Position numbers and translations under genes: made by a program | The notes under the pieces: generated by a model | Databases searched by the model: none | Told to the model about the DNA's origin: nothing | Seen by the model: the letters and a program-made list of their open reading frames with translations, nothing else | In this document: positions 53,252 to 64,000 of the stretch, piece by piece | How positions within the stretch are numbered: position 1 is the stretch's first letter | Layout: each line of letters opens with the position of its first letter | From: Euborellia annulipes | Taxonomy: Eukaryota; Arthropoda; Insecta; Dermaptera; Anisolabididae | Direction of reading: 5' to 3' | Length of the DNA: 64,000 bases | Assembly (NCBI GenBank): GCA_023213315.1 | Contig: JAKCPI010015877.1 | Location: 1-64,000 of the forward strand

Positions 53252-54254
53252 CATACTATTAGTGACTACCTTTATGCTATATTTCGATACGAACTGATGA
53301 TTAGACATTATAGGATTTATAAGAGAAAAGATTATAAGATCACAATTAGGTTTCAAGGTAAAAATAAATTAAATACAGATTCTTATCAAAGTATTGATGC
53401 CAAAAACCTCAAGCTTCAAGAATGCAAATAAATGACTTCCTTGACAAGCTAAGAATAATCAATGTAGGTATCTTTTTAAATATACAGACGAAATTGTTTT
53501 AAGAATTCCAAAAGAGAATGAGTGAATAAGAAAAATATTGAGTCTTATAATTTCAAAAAAATTTAATTAATCATACAAATAAAAAGAAAAGGAAATAGGA
53601 AATTGTTGTTGATTATATTTATCAAAATTATGAGTAGAATTTTTAATTTAATTCCTGTAAAATAATGTGAGAAAAGACTCGTGATTCAAATATAATTCCA
53701 TTTACATTATCGACCTATTCAATTAGATAATTAAAAAAAAAAATACTTTTTGGTTTAAAATAGTCTAGAAAAAGTCAAGAATAAATTATGTTCAAGTGCT
53801 TCAAAAAATTAAGAAAATATATTTCAATTGTCTTGATCTTGACCATGTCAAACAGACATCACCAGCTTTAAGCAGATATTAATGAGGAATGAATCTTAGA
53901 TAGGTGGTCCAGAAGAACGAGAGTGTTGAATGACCATAAATTATATTTGCAAATCTATTTTGAGACTTTAAGATTTCACAGTAGTTTTTGTTGTTAAATA
54001 CGTCAACCGGAAATAGTACTTTAATTAATAATAATAATAATAATAAGTTTTTTTTTTATTGAAATTTGGAATGTTTTCTATATTATTGAATATTACACTA
54101 TTTTAAAAAATTATTGTTCTTTCATTTTTTTGAAAACTAAATAGTTTTTGAGACAATCGACGTAAAATTAGCGGTGCGAGTCTTTTTCTTCGTTGATTAT
54201 CTCAAAAACTATTTGAGAAAGAATAAAAACTTTTTAAAATAATATGATAATATC
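53252..54254. other. AT-rich sequence with a 24-bp hairpin
   Basis: Mostly unique. AAATAGTTTTTGAGACAATC (54140) and its inverse (ending 54216) form a stem with 2 mismatches in 24 around a roughly 29-nt loop (TAGCGGTGCGAG). It sits just outside the next hammerhead element. Confidence 0.5.
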
Positions 54255-55039
54255 GCCAATAATAAAAAGCATCTATTTTGTTAACACTCTTTATTTAGGA
54301 TCGTTTCGGCTATGATCAACAAAGCCATCATCAGCTCTCCAAGCTAGAAATATATAGGCCTACATACAAGGGCGTCCGCAGGATTTTTTGCAGGGGGGGG
54401 GGGCAAGTCACTTCCAGATAAGTTAAAAAAAAAACGTACATTGATATTAATAATGTTATACATTCTTAGTATTTAAAGCTTTCTCACCGCGGCAAGGTGG
54501 ATGGATGTATACTGAGAAAGGTTTTTTTGTATTTTTTTTTTGTTTTATACATTTTTTTGTATCATTTTAATTTTCCAGGGGGGGGGGGGGGCAAGTGCCT
54601 GGTTATCCCCCTCCCCCTGCGGACGCCCATGCCTACATGCATTCATTAAAAAAGTTGTTTTGTTAATAAATGGTATAAATAAAATTAAGAAAATTATCAA
54701 TAAAAATAAAGAATCATTTATTTAAATAGATCGAAATGTTGAAATTTTTCGTGCATTCAAGGCTTTGCTCTCTTATACTCTCTACATTCGACTAAATACA
54801 GTACATATGAACTGTATTATATATCTTAAGACAATATTTATTTTGTATGTTAATAATATAAAATATACTGTGAGTATATAATTGTACTATTATGACCATT
54901 TATTAACAAAGCAAATTTTTTAATGAATGTATGTATATATTTCTAGCTTGGAGAGCTGATGATGGCTTTGTTGATCATAGCCGAAACTTTCCGAAATAAA
55001 GAGTGTTAATAAAATAGATGCTTTTTATTTATTATTGGC
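54255..55039. mobile_element. Foldback element with two hammerhead motifs, split by hAT-E
   Basis: Arms 54255-54366 plus 54640-54660, and 54915-55039. Minus-strand motif: CTGATGA (54328-54334), T, GGCT-TTGTTGATCAT-AGCC, GAAACGATC. Plus-strand motif 54956-54987 with the same stem II and GAAACTTTC. Both lack a canonical GTC/GTA cleavage triplet directly after GAAAC. Confidence 0.65.
54367..54631. mobile_element. hAT-type MITE, family E
   Basis: Ends CAAGGGCGTCCGCAGGA and CCCTGCGGACGCCCATG with flanks CCTACATA and CCTACATG (7 of 8). Inserted in the left arm of the hammerhead foldback. Confidence 0.8.
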
Positions 55040-55489
55040 TCCATCCTCTTTATATCATTAATCTAATTATACAACAGCCACAATTCGTTATATATTAATA
55101 TCGCCTGCTGAGAATCATAGTGGCGAAAGTCCGAAAATTCAATTTTTGAGTTAATCCTACCAAACGTTGTTAAAACGTCTTCTCTTTTGAGTACCAAAGG
55201 GGCGAAAAATATATTTCCATTCTTTGCTATTGATTCTGGCCTATTCATTTGTTGACCGGCTATTTAAATGTAGGTCTCTAGGTTTATAAAACTTCCAAAT
55301 GTCTTTTCTCTAATTGTTGAATTTCGGACTTCCGCCCCCTATGATTCGCAGCAGGCAATATGACAAAACAATTACAAATTTCACAATTAAAAAAAAAAAA
55401 AGTATTACTACTACTACTTCCGGTTGAGGCATTTACTCCAAAAGTTAATACAGATTTAAAATTTTAGTGTAAAATCAATCTGGCTGCTT
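55040..55489. other. Sequence without identifiable gene
   Basis: Unique; short frames only. Confidence 0.4.
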
Positions 55490-55630
55490 GTGTTTTTAAC
55501 AAATTGTGATCACACACACACAGAGACAGAAAAATATATTTTTTTTTCTCTCAGGGAGGTCTAAAACGTCGGGAATCAACAAAATTTCGATTACGATACT
55601 TTCTCTACTTCGTATACGAGAAAGTAATAA
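55490..55630 (+). mobile_element. 3' end of a family A relative (A2)
   Basis: CACACACACACAGAGACAGA, TCTCAGGGAGGTCTAAAACG, ACAAAATTTCGATTACGATA, then the hairpin ACTTTCTCTACTTCGTATAC followed by GAGAAAGT. Same block order as the A 3' end but a different loop. A decayed sister hairpin is at 56763-56787. Confidence 0.5.
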
Positions 55631-57655
55631 TAATCGATGGATGAATAAATTATGGTTATTATTTATCAATGACTAGAAATATTTTTGTTCTAATGTTGGC
55701 ACTCCTTTGTTCTATTTCTATTCTATTATGTTAATAATTAGTATATAGTAATAATAGATAATTGTCTATTTGTTAACTCAATCATTCATGTAAGTGACGT
55801 TAAAATAAAAAAAAAAATGGACATTTCACGTTACCAACTTAAAATGATAAATTTCCCCAGACCATTTAGAAAAAAAATCTTCCGCATTTTTGAAATTAAT
55901 TACATGCTATTAATAACATTCGAAACGGTTTTAGTCAAGCAATTATTATTAATAATAATAAAATTATTACCAAAAAAAAAAGAAGCCTATATAGTACATA
56001 AATAAGCAGAGAGATATAAAATGATGATTAATGGAAATGGAATGAAATAAGATGAATGACAATTAGAAGGAGGGGGAGAAAAAAAAACGAGAAGATAAGC
56101 CGATTGTGTTTGTGGTTTTTATTAGAAAGAGAGCGAGAGATAGAGATAGAAAGATAATATATTCTCTTTTGCAAAAGTATCGTTTTATTGAATTATTAAT
56201 CACAAAATAAACTGGTACTTTGTGATATTGAATATTTAGTCTTTTAATAGAGATTAACATTTATTATATTTATATATTAAAAAAAAAAAAAAAAAATACC
56301 TTTAATAAGTGTTTCTCAAACTTTTTTCATATAGCGCCTACCAACCCTTAAAAAAGGGGGATGAAAAAATATACTTTTTTTATCATCCCAAATTGTGTGT
56401 TCTACCTTCTCTTTTTTTAACACTTCTACAGGGCAAATACAGTATTAATTGAGTAATAAACAAATTATATTTTTTGTTATAAAGAATTTTTTAATTAAAT
56501 GAAAAAGTACTATTCATTAAATGATTTTAACAAATATTTTTCGAATTGCTATTTTCACGACTATAAACTAGTTACCATAAATATTTTTAAAATTTAGTTG
56601 ATTTCACCTAAGAAAGTATTAAGGAGGGGGGTTTAGAGGTAAATGCACTATTTCCTATAATTAAATTGATCTAGACCCTCCTCGAAATGAGCACCTTTTT
56701 TGTCTTTTGAAATTGAATAATTATATTTAATAAAGACCTGCGTGGAGGCACATGCCTTCTACAATATTTTCTCTATACGAGAAGGTAAAAATAAAATAAA
56801 TAAAGAAAAACAAAACCATCGGGAGAATTTGTAATGAACCCCCAAACTGAACTTTCTGCGCCTATTGAATATATCAACCCTTTTAAAGACGCAAAGTAGG
56901 CCCTAAACCCTTCAGGACCTTTTCTATAACAAAAGACTCAATCATTAGAAAGTCAAATGAAATAAAAAAAATTTGTAAATTTTAATTAGTTTCTTAATGA
57001 AAATCATCGCAAATTTTTAATTATTAGTTTTTTTTTTTTTTTTTGAATAAGTTGTGAAGGGCCTCATTAATAATTTGCGTCTATGAATACGTCGAAAGGC
57101 TCAGAAAGTTCCTCCAAGAGTGATTGTTAAAAGTAAATGTAGAATTAAAGTTGGCTAAACGTAAGATTTCTTGAAAACTAATACTAAAATGAGAAGGTTC
57201 CCAATGGATAACTTAATATAGTGGATGAATTTGGTGAGTTTCATGTGTTTCTTCTTAGTTTTGTTTGTGAAAAAAAAAAAAAAAAAAAAAAATAGGAAAT
57301 GTCTAAATAAAATCAAAATATTTTAAAGGGTTTGCCAATAAAAAAAAAAAAATTATCTGTCTTTGTCTCAAAGAATTATAAATCTCGCATTTAAATGTTT
57401 TATAAACAATGAATTTTTTAATTAAATTGTTATAATTCCATGTATTTATCGTAAATTAAAAGAGTAAGTTCTATTTTACAAAAAACCTATGTTTCACATA
57501 ATAAAGGAAATAGTAAAAAAAAAAAAATTATTTCTTTTTTTTTATATTGAACAAAGGTTTGAATCGATTTCTTTTCAATGATAACTAACATTGTAATGTG
57601 AAAATCACTAAATATTTAAAATGGTAATAATGATTAAATTCCTGCCTTTTTTTTT
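55631..57655. other. AT-rich sequence with homopolymer tracts
   Basis: Unique A+T DNA with long A or T runs (56280-56298, 57029-57044, 57270-57292). No gene or clear element. Confidence 0.5.
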
Positions 57656-58250
57656 GAAGAGTGGATGAGTCAGTCAGACATTGGATTGGAGGAGAACTGC
57701 GACCCCATTAAGGAGTTGCGTGTACGACGTCAACTATCGATCGAGAGAGAGAGAGAGAGAACGAAGGCGTAAGAGAGAGAAAAGAAAGAAGTGAAAGAGA
57801 GAGAGAGAAAGATAGAAGAGAGAGAGAGCAGCTGCCTAAGTGTCCAGTGATTAATTAAAAGCCATCTTGGATGCAAATGGAGCCTGTTGATCGACGGTGG
57901 AGAGGGACGGGCTTTCTTCTGCAGTCGCGAGTGACGTCATCATGCACCCAGAAACCGAGGGGTGCGGACATATACACAAACAATGGCCTTTATTGATTCG
58001 CGTTGAATTAGCCCTGGCGGCGGCGGCGGGTTCGTCGAAATACAACCCCTTTTGGGGTAAGGGGCGGCGCACACGCCATACATATATACATACATACGTA
58101 CAAACCTACCTATATATACACACACATATACATATAAACCGACATAGACGTAGTGCGTGCGATATGGAACTTTTGTCCCATCATAATCAATAATCGGTCG
58201 GCTTAGCTCTGCAGAGCAATCTCTCTCTCTCTCTATCAACTTCCCTATAT
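57656..58250. promoter_or_regulatory. GAGA-rich block with CRE, octamer, AP-1-like and CpG motifs
   Basis: The least AT-rich unique stretch here. In order: TGAGTCAG (57666-57673), GAGAGA tracts (57743-57830), TTAATTAA (57851), ATGCAAAT (57870-57877), TGACGTCA (57931-57938), a GGCGGCGGCGG run, CpG-rich TCGTCGAAAT and (CATA)n. These are exact matches to AP-1, homeodomain, POU octamer and CRE consensus sites. A promoter, enhancer or non-coding first exon is plausible; overlapping short frames look like noise. Confidence 0.4.
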
Positions 58251-58544
58251 TACAGTTAACAGATCAAAAGAATATCTAAATTTTCCAATAAGATTAGAAT
58301 TAAAATTTAATATGTATTCAAGGCAAAGCTAAATTATTTATAATCTATTATCTGGTCTTTTCCACTTATAAAATTTAAAAAGAATGGTGTAGAAATTATT
58401 TTATCAATAGAAAAGTTAATTATCATTTATTTGAGGGTTTCTAAGTTAAACAGGTGTTCTGATTTCCTTTATATTGAATTAAGAATGAATATATCTTGGA
58501 AATTTTTATATACATTTTATTTATTTGTAACAAGGAATAACATC

Positions 58545-58786
58545 GCCCGCGGGCTTCTTGTAGGGGTTAGCGTGCTAACCTCGTATACCGAGTCGCGGGA
58601 TCGGACTCGATGATTTTATTTAAGCCATTTGGATACCAAATTGCTTAAATAAGAATGCCTGGACCCCCAATATGTATATTAATCAATAACGGATATCGTC
58701 AGTCTTATATGGCCTGAGTTGCCGAAAAGACAGTGTGAATGTGTGTGTGTGAGTGTGAATGAGAAAAAAGGGTGTGTTAAAAAAAA
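58545..58786 (+). mobile_element. S1 SINE (copy j), complete
   Basis: Head (GGGCTTCTTGTAGGGGTTAG), B box decayed (GCGGGATCGGACTCG), body hairpin, TTGCCGAAAAGACAGTGTG, GT repeats and A tail. Perfect 11-bp duplication GGAATAACATC (58534-58544, 58787-58797). Confidence 0.85.
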
Positions 58787-58987
58787 AGGAATAACATCAC
58801 TAATTAAGTGTGTAATAATTATTAATAATTGTTTTAAAATATCAGAGTTGAGATTCGTCAAAATCGAACAAGGCCAAATTGAAAATGTGTGTCTAGTCGA
58901 ACCATTCATTCATTGATGAAAACATGCAACTTTTTTTTTTTAATAAAAATATTTTAATTGAAGTATAAACTTAAAATATCAAATAAC

Positions 58988-59115
58988 AGGAATACAGCCA
59001 GTCCCATTAACAACTCTATTTGCTAAAAAACTCCTATGCAACCGAAATGGCATAATAAAATTGGCCGAAACGTTTTGTGAAAAAGGACTTTGATTTAATA
59101 GAGGCTCCCTACCTG
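58988..59115. repeat. Decayed hammerhead-type inverted-repeat element
   Basis: AATACAGCCAG and CTGGCTGTATT are inverted ends. Inside, AATTGGCCGAAACGTTTTG keeps GGCC-GAAACGT but no CUGANGA. Probable relic of the same class. Confidence 0.35.
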
Positions 59116-59178
59116 GCTGTATTCCTCTTCATCCCTGTTATAAAATTCTACGCCGCCATTTCCAACATTAATTAAAAT

Positions 59179-59508
59179 TAGGAACCGACCGAATATTCGG
59201 TTTCGGCCAGTTTCGGCCAAAAATCATGGTTTCGGCCGTAGTTTCGGTTTCGGCCAAAAAGTAGCCGAAACTTGAGTCTTAAAAAAAAAAGGTCAAATGA
59301 TTTTGCACTTGAAGGAGAAAAAATTTTTGTCTCCCTAAAAAAAAGGTAAAATGATTTTCACGGAGGGGAAAAAATTTCAAAAAAAAAAAAATATAAATTT
59401 TTTTATAGGAAATACTAAGTTTCGGTTTGGCGGTTTCGGTCGAAACTAAGGTTGAGGCCCGAATATTCGTTCGGTTTCGGCTGAAAATCTTGTTTCGGTC
59501 GGACCCTA
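59179..59508. mobile_element. hAT-type element, family Q (copy 2, intact)
   Basis: Ends TAGGAACCGACCGAA and TTCGGTCGGACCCTA with a perfect 8-bp duplication ATTAAAAT (59171-59178, 59509-59516). GGTTTCGGCC repeats at both ends. Confidence 0.85.
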
Positions 59509-59950
59509 ATTAAAATATCAAAAATATATTTAAGGTTGAGTCTTTATAATTAGAAACGACGTTAACTAACAACTTTTACGAGAATGAGATTCAAATTGCA
59601 AATTAAGTTCTAACTTTCTATTAATCTATTGCAGTGGCGCAATCAGGATCTGGAAGAGGGGTAGGGTTTGATTTTTTTTTACGGACTTCTCTGTTTCTTT
59701 CGAAGGTTTAGGGTTAAATATTTAAAACAAATGCAAACTTTTTTTTAACATTTTAAGCAAGTAAGTTACGAGAGTCAAAAAATTATGTAAAATTAATTGA
59801 AATTAATAAAAAAAAAAATATGTTTCAAATCGATAGAGTTAATAGAGTTTGATAAAATAAAAAAAAAACTGCATTAGTAAAGTACTAGAACTCTTAGGCT
59901 GATTTTATTCAAATTTTTCGAGACCCCTACGAAATAGGTACTTATCTTAA
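59509..59950. other. AT-rich sequence with lone hAT-like end
   Basis: CAGTGGCGCAATCAGGATCT at 59634 resembles a hAT left end without a partner. GCATTAGTAAAGTACTAGAA near 59871 is an old family A body fragment that leads into the next foldback. Confidence 0.4.
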
Positions 59951-60325
59951 GTATAAAATTTGAATTTTGAGGGATTATTCGTTTTTGAGTTATTTTGTTA
60001 GCCCACATTGTTTGATATTTCACTTGAAATTCATTAAATTTATTGTGAAAAAATCCTAAATTCTAAGAAGATTTATTCCTGTTAAAATATCAAAACATTG
60101 CCTAAATTTCTATAAAAGAGATTTTATTGCTTTTAAATGCCTCTTTTATTGCCTTTCTTCGAATTGCCATTAAAATAGAGGATTTCCTTATTAGCTTGAA
60201 TTTTAATTTTTTTCACAATAAATTTAATGAATTTCAAGTGAAATATCAAAAAAATGTGGGTTAACAAAATAACTCAAAAACGAATAATCTTTCGATATTC
60301 AAATTTTATACTTAAGTGAAGGACC
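59951..60325. repeat. Foldback with arms derived from family-A-like sequence
   Basis: AAGTATAAAATTTGAATTTT...CACTTGAAATTCATTAAATT at 59951-60055 returns inverted at about 60205-60325. The arms are about 110-120 bp and about 150 bp apart. Confidence 0.65.
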
Positions 60326-60364
60326 CATGTCGTACTTGCCTCGAGAATTTAGTTAGTAATATAA

Positions 60365-60610
60365 CTCATCTTCTTCTCTCCTCGCCTTGTCCCGTGATGC
60401 GGGGTCGGCGGATCTCATTCTTTCCCTCCAACCCTATCATACGTTTTAAAGACCGGAAGAAATAAGACAGGCCGGCCCATCGTACGGTCTGACTCCTGTT
60501 GAAAAGAGGAAGGAAGAAATAGACATTTAAAGAACTGAAGGATTGCCTGTCCCAGCTCGGGTAGCTCGTGGTCGTCATCCACGTACCCACAAGATATGGG
60601 CCCCTGAGCA
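60365..60610 (-). mobile_element. Retroposon R with LINE-like 3' end (copy 2)
   Basis: Matches 38143-38371 over its length (GACAGGCCGGCCCATCGTAC, GTGGTCGTCATCCACGTACC). A roughly 14-bp duplication TAGTTAGTAATATA flanks it. On the minus strand it ends CCGACCCCGCATCACGGGA then CAAGGCGAGGAGAGAAGAAG. Confidence 0.65.
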
Positions 60611-60625
60611 ATAGTTAGTAATATA

Positions 60626-62509
60626 TTATAACTTGTATTAGAGTGTTTCAACTGAGCCAATGGATACCAGTTTAAATTCAGCCAAAAAATTACATATCTT
60701 ATCGCCAAAAAGGCTACTTTTTCTCTCTTTTGGAGGATAGAGGGGTGAGCCCCAACCCCCTCCCCCCTGGAGCCACTGGTCTATTGTTTTTAATTTCTTG
60801 TTATTTATATCTCTTAGAAGGTTCGATTTTAAACTCTTAGACACCTAAAAAGATAAATGGACCTACTTTTGTTCAAATGTCAAATTTTTCTACAAAAAAT
60901 GCCGAGCACGAAAAATAAAATAAAAACGATAAAATGAATTTATTGAACGTCAGACCTGTCTCTATATTTTTAAATTTGCAATTTTTTCCTTATAAAATGA
61001 AGCATAACAAACAATGAGATGATAATCTGTTATGTTCGCTACAAAACTGTTCAACTTTGTAACTTTGTATCTGATTACTTTAGAATAAATTTTCATAGCA
61101 TATTTAGAAACAAGTCAAATATATTTTTTTCACCACTCCTTATTATCAAATGATTTAGCAAAAAAAAAAAAAAAAAAAACACTTGAAATATTGTATTTCC
61201 TGTTATGATTGATAACATACTCGTGCATCTTAAAATAAAAACTTTTTGTTCTTTAGTAGATAAATAAAAAATGTAATTATTTATTCAGTTATTTTTTGTC
61301 TATTAAACATGACAAAATTTTTATTTTATCTTTAATGATGGAAAACAAGAATTAAGAGAATAACAATAAAACAAAACAAAAAATTTCAATTTTATAGCTG
61401 AATGTGAGTGAAAAGACCTATTGTTTTTGTTGGATAATATTTTTTAATAAAATTGCCAATCAATATGGGGATATAAAATGTATATAATAATTTGGTTAAA
61501 CTTACATTCTATTATATTCTTTCTTTTGTCAGGGGTTTTATATATTACACACCCTTTACAAAGCCTATTATAACATTAATAAAATAATTATAATATATAA
61601 TTAATTAATAATACATTAATAAAAATATTTTATTTATATGGTATAAGGCGATTCCTGAAAAATTTTTCTTGTTTTATTTCTCCCGTCAAATCATCCTCTC
61701 AATCCAGCAACAACTCATATATTAACAATTATAATTTTATATGCTTTTGTTTTAAGCCTTTTTCAGGCCTATTAAATTAAAAACATAATCGATTAAGACG
61801 GGAAGCGACTGGCTATTGAAAGGGAGAGTTAGTTGTGCCCCTGCCCAAAGACAGGGCATATTATAGGCATAAAAACAAATAAGAAAGAAAAAAAAAATTC
61901 AAGATAAAAGGCAAAATAAATTCTAATTTTATATATTATTCTTTATAATATATAAAATAATTGTAAATAATGAGTATTCATTAGTGAATTGAATTAAAGG
62001 GGAATATTGAATTCCCTCACCCACTAAATACATGTATATATTTATTTATATATAAATGATGGATTCTCTCCTCTTGGTAAAGATATATTAATTAATCGCA
62101 ATTCGCGTATGTAAAATATTAAAACTTGCCTGGAGCATGGATTAAAAACGAGATGTAAAATATTAATTAATTAAAACAACATTTGAACATTATTTTGTTA
62201 TTAAATAAATATACAAATGGCATTTAAAACAAGTGCCTGCCTATTCGAAAACAAAATGAAAATTTTTGTATTTGTGAAAGTGTATTGAATTCGATAAAAA
62301 AAAATAACGAAATTTTTTTTTGAAAATATTACTTTAAGCTCTTAGTCGCAAGGCAATTCGAAAATTAGAGGGACTTATAATTGATTTTATAATTGAATTA
62401 ATATATAGTATGAGAGAGGAGGGTTAGTCTTAAAGCTAAGCTTTAGAACAAGTTACTATGCTTGGAGATTATATGGATCAGATTATGTACTATAAGTATA
62501 TACAGGGCC
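60626..62509. other. AT-rich sequence with S2 remnant
   Basis: Unique A+T DNA with long A and T runs. A decayed minus-strand S2 piece is at about 61748-61830 (TTTTAAGCCTTTTTCAGGCC, GACGGGAAGCGACTGGC). Confidence 0.45.
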
Positions 62510-62765
62510 CAAGGGCGGATCCAGAGGTGTTTCTCGGGGGGGGGGTAATCTGGTGTGACTCGTCGCACAGCACACTATTTTTTTTAAATTTCGGTAATTT
62601 AAAAGCGCATTCTGTATTTGTTTGTCAGAATATAAATACACATCAAATTTTTAAGTATTAATTTTAAAAATTTTACATTAAAAATAAATTTTTTTGCGAA
62701 AAAAAGGTATTTTTTTCGAATCTCGGGGGGGGGGTAATTACCTGCCCCCCTTGTATCCGCCCTTG
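62510..62765. mobile_element. hAT-type MITE, family B (copy 5, best preserved)
   Basis: Ends CAAGGGCGGATCCAG and CTTGTATCCGCCCTTG with a perfect 8-bp duplication ACAGGGCC (62502-62509, 62766-62773). Contains 62537-62630, a recognisable copy of the family A 5' palindrome (TCTGGTGTGACTCGTCGCAC... TTTCGGTAATTTAAAAGCGC). Confidence 0.9.
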
Positions 62766-62934
62766 ACAGGGCCTTAGCCATGGGGTCCAAGCTCCTTCCG
62801 AAACATTATAAACATGATGTTAAAATTTTATATACTGTTATAAATAAAGCCCGGATTTTTATGCAGTAAAATTCCCTAAATATGCCTTATAATATGCAAT
62901 GAATAAAGGTATTAAAATATGCAATACGGGTAGC

Positions 62935-63185
62935 AAGTCTAAATAAACGGGTTCGGGCGGACGGACCTGCAAATGAAATTTTATTTAAAAATTGCCAGAC
63001 ATTCGTTTTCATTCATTCACTAAATTTCGGGCGGATATGGGCGGGTTTGAAAAAATTCCGGGCGGGCTCGGGCGGGCCTGAAGAATAGTAAAAAATTACG
63101 GGCCGGGTACGGGCGGCAAGTCAAAAAAATACGGACACGGGCCGGTCCGGACCAAAAAAAATCGGCCCGTGCAGGGCTCTAATTC
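62935..63185. mobile_element. GGGCGGG-repeat element, hAT-like
   Basis: GGGTTCGGGCGGACGGACC, GGGCGGGTTTG, GGGCGGGCTCGGGCGGGCC and GGCCCGTGCAGGGCTCTAA. Repeats of this kind near the ends are common in some hAT miniature elements. Left end and duplication not identified. Confidence 0.4.
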
Positions 63186-63239
63186 CGGTATATATGAAAA
63201 AAATATCAAGTATATGGCTTCCAAATAAAGGTAGGGCCT

Positions 63240-63543
63240 ATACTATACTGATGTACTATTTCAGTTTTTTTCGATTTTCTTAAAATTCTCTACAACGATT
63301 TTGATTAAATCAATTATTTTTTAGATGCCACTTTACTTTTGTACTTCATATGAAAGATAGGAGAAATGGTTGCCATGGTAACAAAATATAAATATTTTCC
63401 CATGCTTATAAATTGTACATCTTGAATTCTATAATATATCGGTGGAAACTAAATATATGTCGACGCGAAAAATCGGATGTGACAAGCACAGAACACAACT
63501 TTCGATTACCAAAGGTAAGAGAAAGTTGTGTGCTGTGCAGATT
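63240..63543 (-). mobile_element. Family A element, 5' half
   Basis: Minus-strand body (ACTGATGTACTATTTCAGTT, GGAGAAATGGTTGCCATGGT) and 5' palindrome; the outer arm of the palindrome after GTGTGCTGTGC is missing. Confidence 0.65.
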
Positions 63544-63691
63544 TTCACATTACTTTTTAACACCCATTTGTTTATTTTAAATTTTAACGCCTGTTTTTAG
63601 AGAATAGACCTGATGGTGTTTTATTTTTGAAAGGAAAATGTGTAAAAACAAAAATTGGTCTTGCAATAAAAACTAAATTTAATGTAAAAAT

Positions 63692-63815
63692 AATCTGGTG
63701 TGACTGGTCGCACAGCTTATAATTTTCTTTTACCTTTGGTAATTGAAAGTTGCGTTCTGTGCTTCCACCAGATTTTTTCGTGTCCACATATATTTAGTTT
63801 CCGCCGATATTTCAA
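63692..63815 (+). mobile_element. Family A 5' fragment
   Basis: 5' palindrome (TCTGGTGTGACTGGTCGCAC...GTGCTTCCACCAGA) and the first body block (CACATATATTTAGTTTCCGC), then unrelated AT-rich DNA. Confidence 0.65.
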
Positions 63816-64000
63816 AAGTAAGATCTTTAAAAATATTTCTCTTTTTTCGCTTTATTTACCAAAAATATTCAAAATGTTTTAAATACGCAACTTTAAGCAA
63901 TATTCACCAAATATGCAAAAATATGCAATATAAAATTTGAATGGAAAATTGTTTTCCGGGACGTATATTTTAGCAAATAGAATATGCAATTGCATAGGAA

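Noticed and set aside
57851..58239. Overlapping frames of 73-99 codons in the GAGA/CRE block
   Set aside because: Frames on both strands overlap in repeats ((CATA)n, GGC runs); no domain, no consistent coding strand.

Overview
This is an AT-rich eukaryotic window with no protein-coding gene that I can support. Everything that can be identified is non-coding: dense, nested, mostly non-autonomous mobile elements in unique A+T-rich sequence, microsatellites and two short GC-richer stretches that look regulatory. The long homopolymers, (AG)n and (AAT)n tracts, tRNA-derived SINEs with poly(A) tails, many hAT-type miniature elements with 8-bp target duplications, TA-flanked mariner-type MITEs and hammerhead-ribozyme motifs fit an invertebrate, most likely an arthropod. 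I cannot name the species. The open reading frames present are short, often lack an ATG, and lie in repeats or low-complexity DNA.

The main repeat is a roughly 600-700 bp element, called family A here, with more than 20 full or partial copies on both strands. It starts with a long palindrome (TCTGGTGTGAC...GTCACACCAGA) and ends with an AT-rich hairpin closed by CTTTCTCT/AGAGAAAG. A CTTTCTCTTACC-like box near the 5' end is inverted at the 3' end, and several copies carry an internal CA-rich microsatellite. This resembles non-autonomous Helentron/HINE (DINE-1-like) elements. Around and inside these copies lie hAT-type families (B, C, D, E, F, G, H, I, Q, T; several with perfect 8-bp duplications), mariner-type MITEs (M), a tRNA-derived SINE with a hairpin body (S1), a second tRNA-like SINE (S2), a probable 5S-rRNA-derived SINE, and a LINE-tail-like retroposon (R).

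A second recurring theme is about ten loci where inverted-repeat arms of unrelated sequence flank or contain the same motif: CUGANGA, one U, a covarying stem, then GAAACGUC (or GUA). Stem I can also be drawn at several loci. These match the small hammerhead-ribozyme variants known from Penelope-like retroelements. No Penelope reverse transcriptase is present here.

Layout: 0.1-3.3 kb hAT, SINE and mariner elements; 4.5-7.9 kb hammerhead and family A copies around a GAGA-rich block at 5.9-6.4 kb; 8.8-9.5 kb hAT-F; 12.3-16.5 kb hammerhead foldback plus nested A and SINE copies; 17.2-17.4 kb E-box-rich unique DNA; 18.5-23.6 kb nested A, hammerhead, hAT and SINE; 24.4-25.4 kb recursive-splice-like site and large foldback; 26-28 kb A copies; 29-33 kb hAT, SINE and two hammerhead elements; 34-38.5 kb nested A, mariner, hAT and SINE; 39.3-44.5 kb multi-level nests; 45-50 kb A, SINE and a second recursive-splice-like site; 51-55 kb hAT, mariner and hammerhead; 57.7-58.2 kb GAGA/CRE/octamer-rich block; 58.5-63.8 kb SINE, hAT, foldback and A copies.

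Two minus-strand sequences 23.9 kb apart combine a full 3' splice site (branch point, pyrimidine tract, TTTGTTTCAG) immediately followed by GTAAG. That is the signature of recursive splice sites in very long introns. With the absence of exons, it suggests the window could lie within one giant intron of a minus-strand gene.
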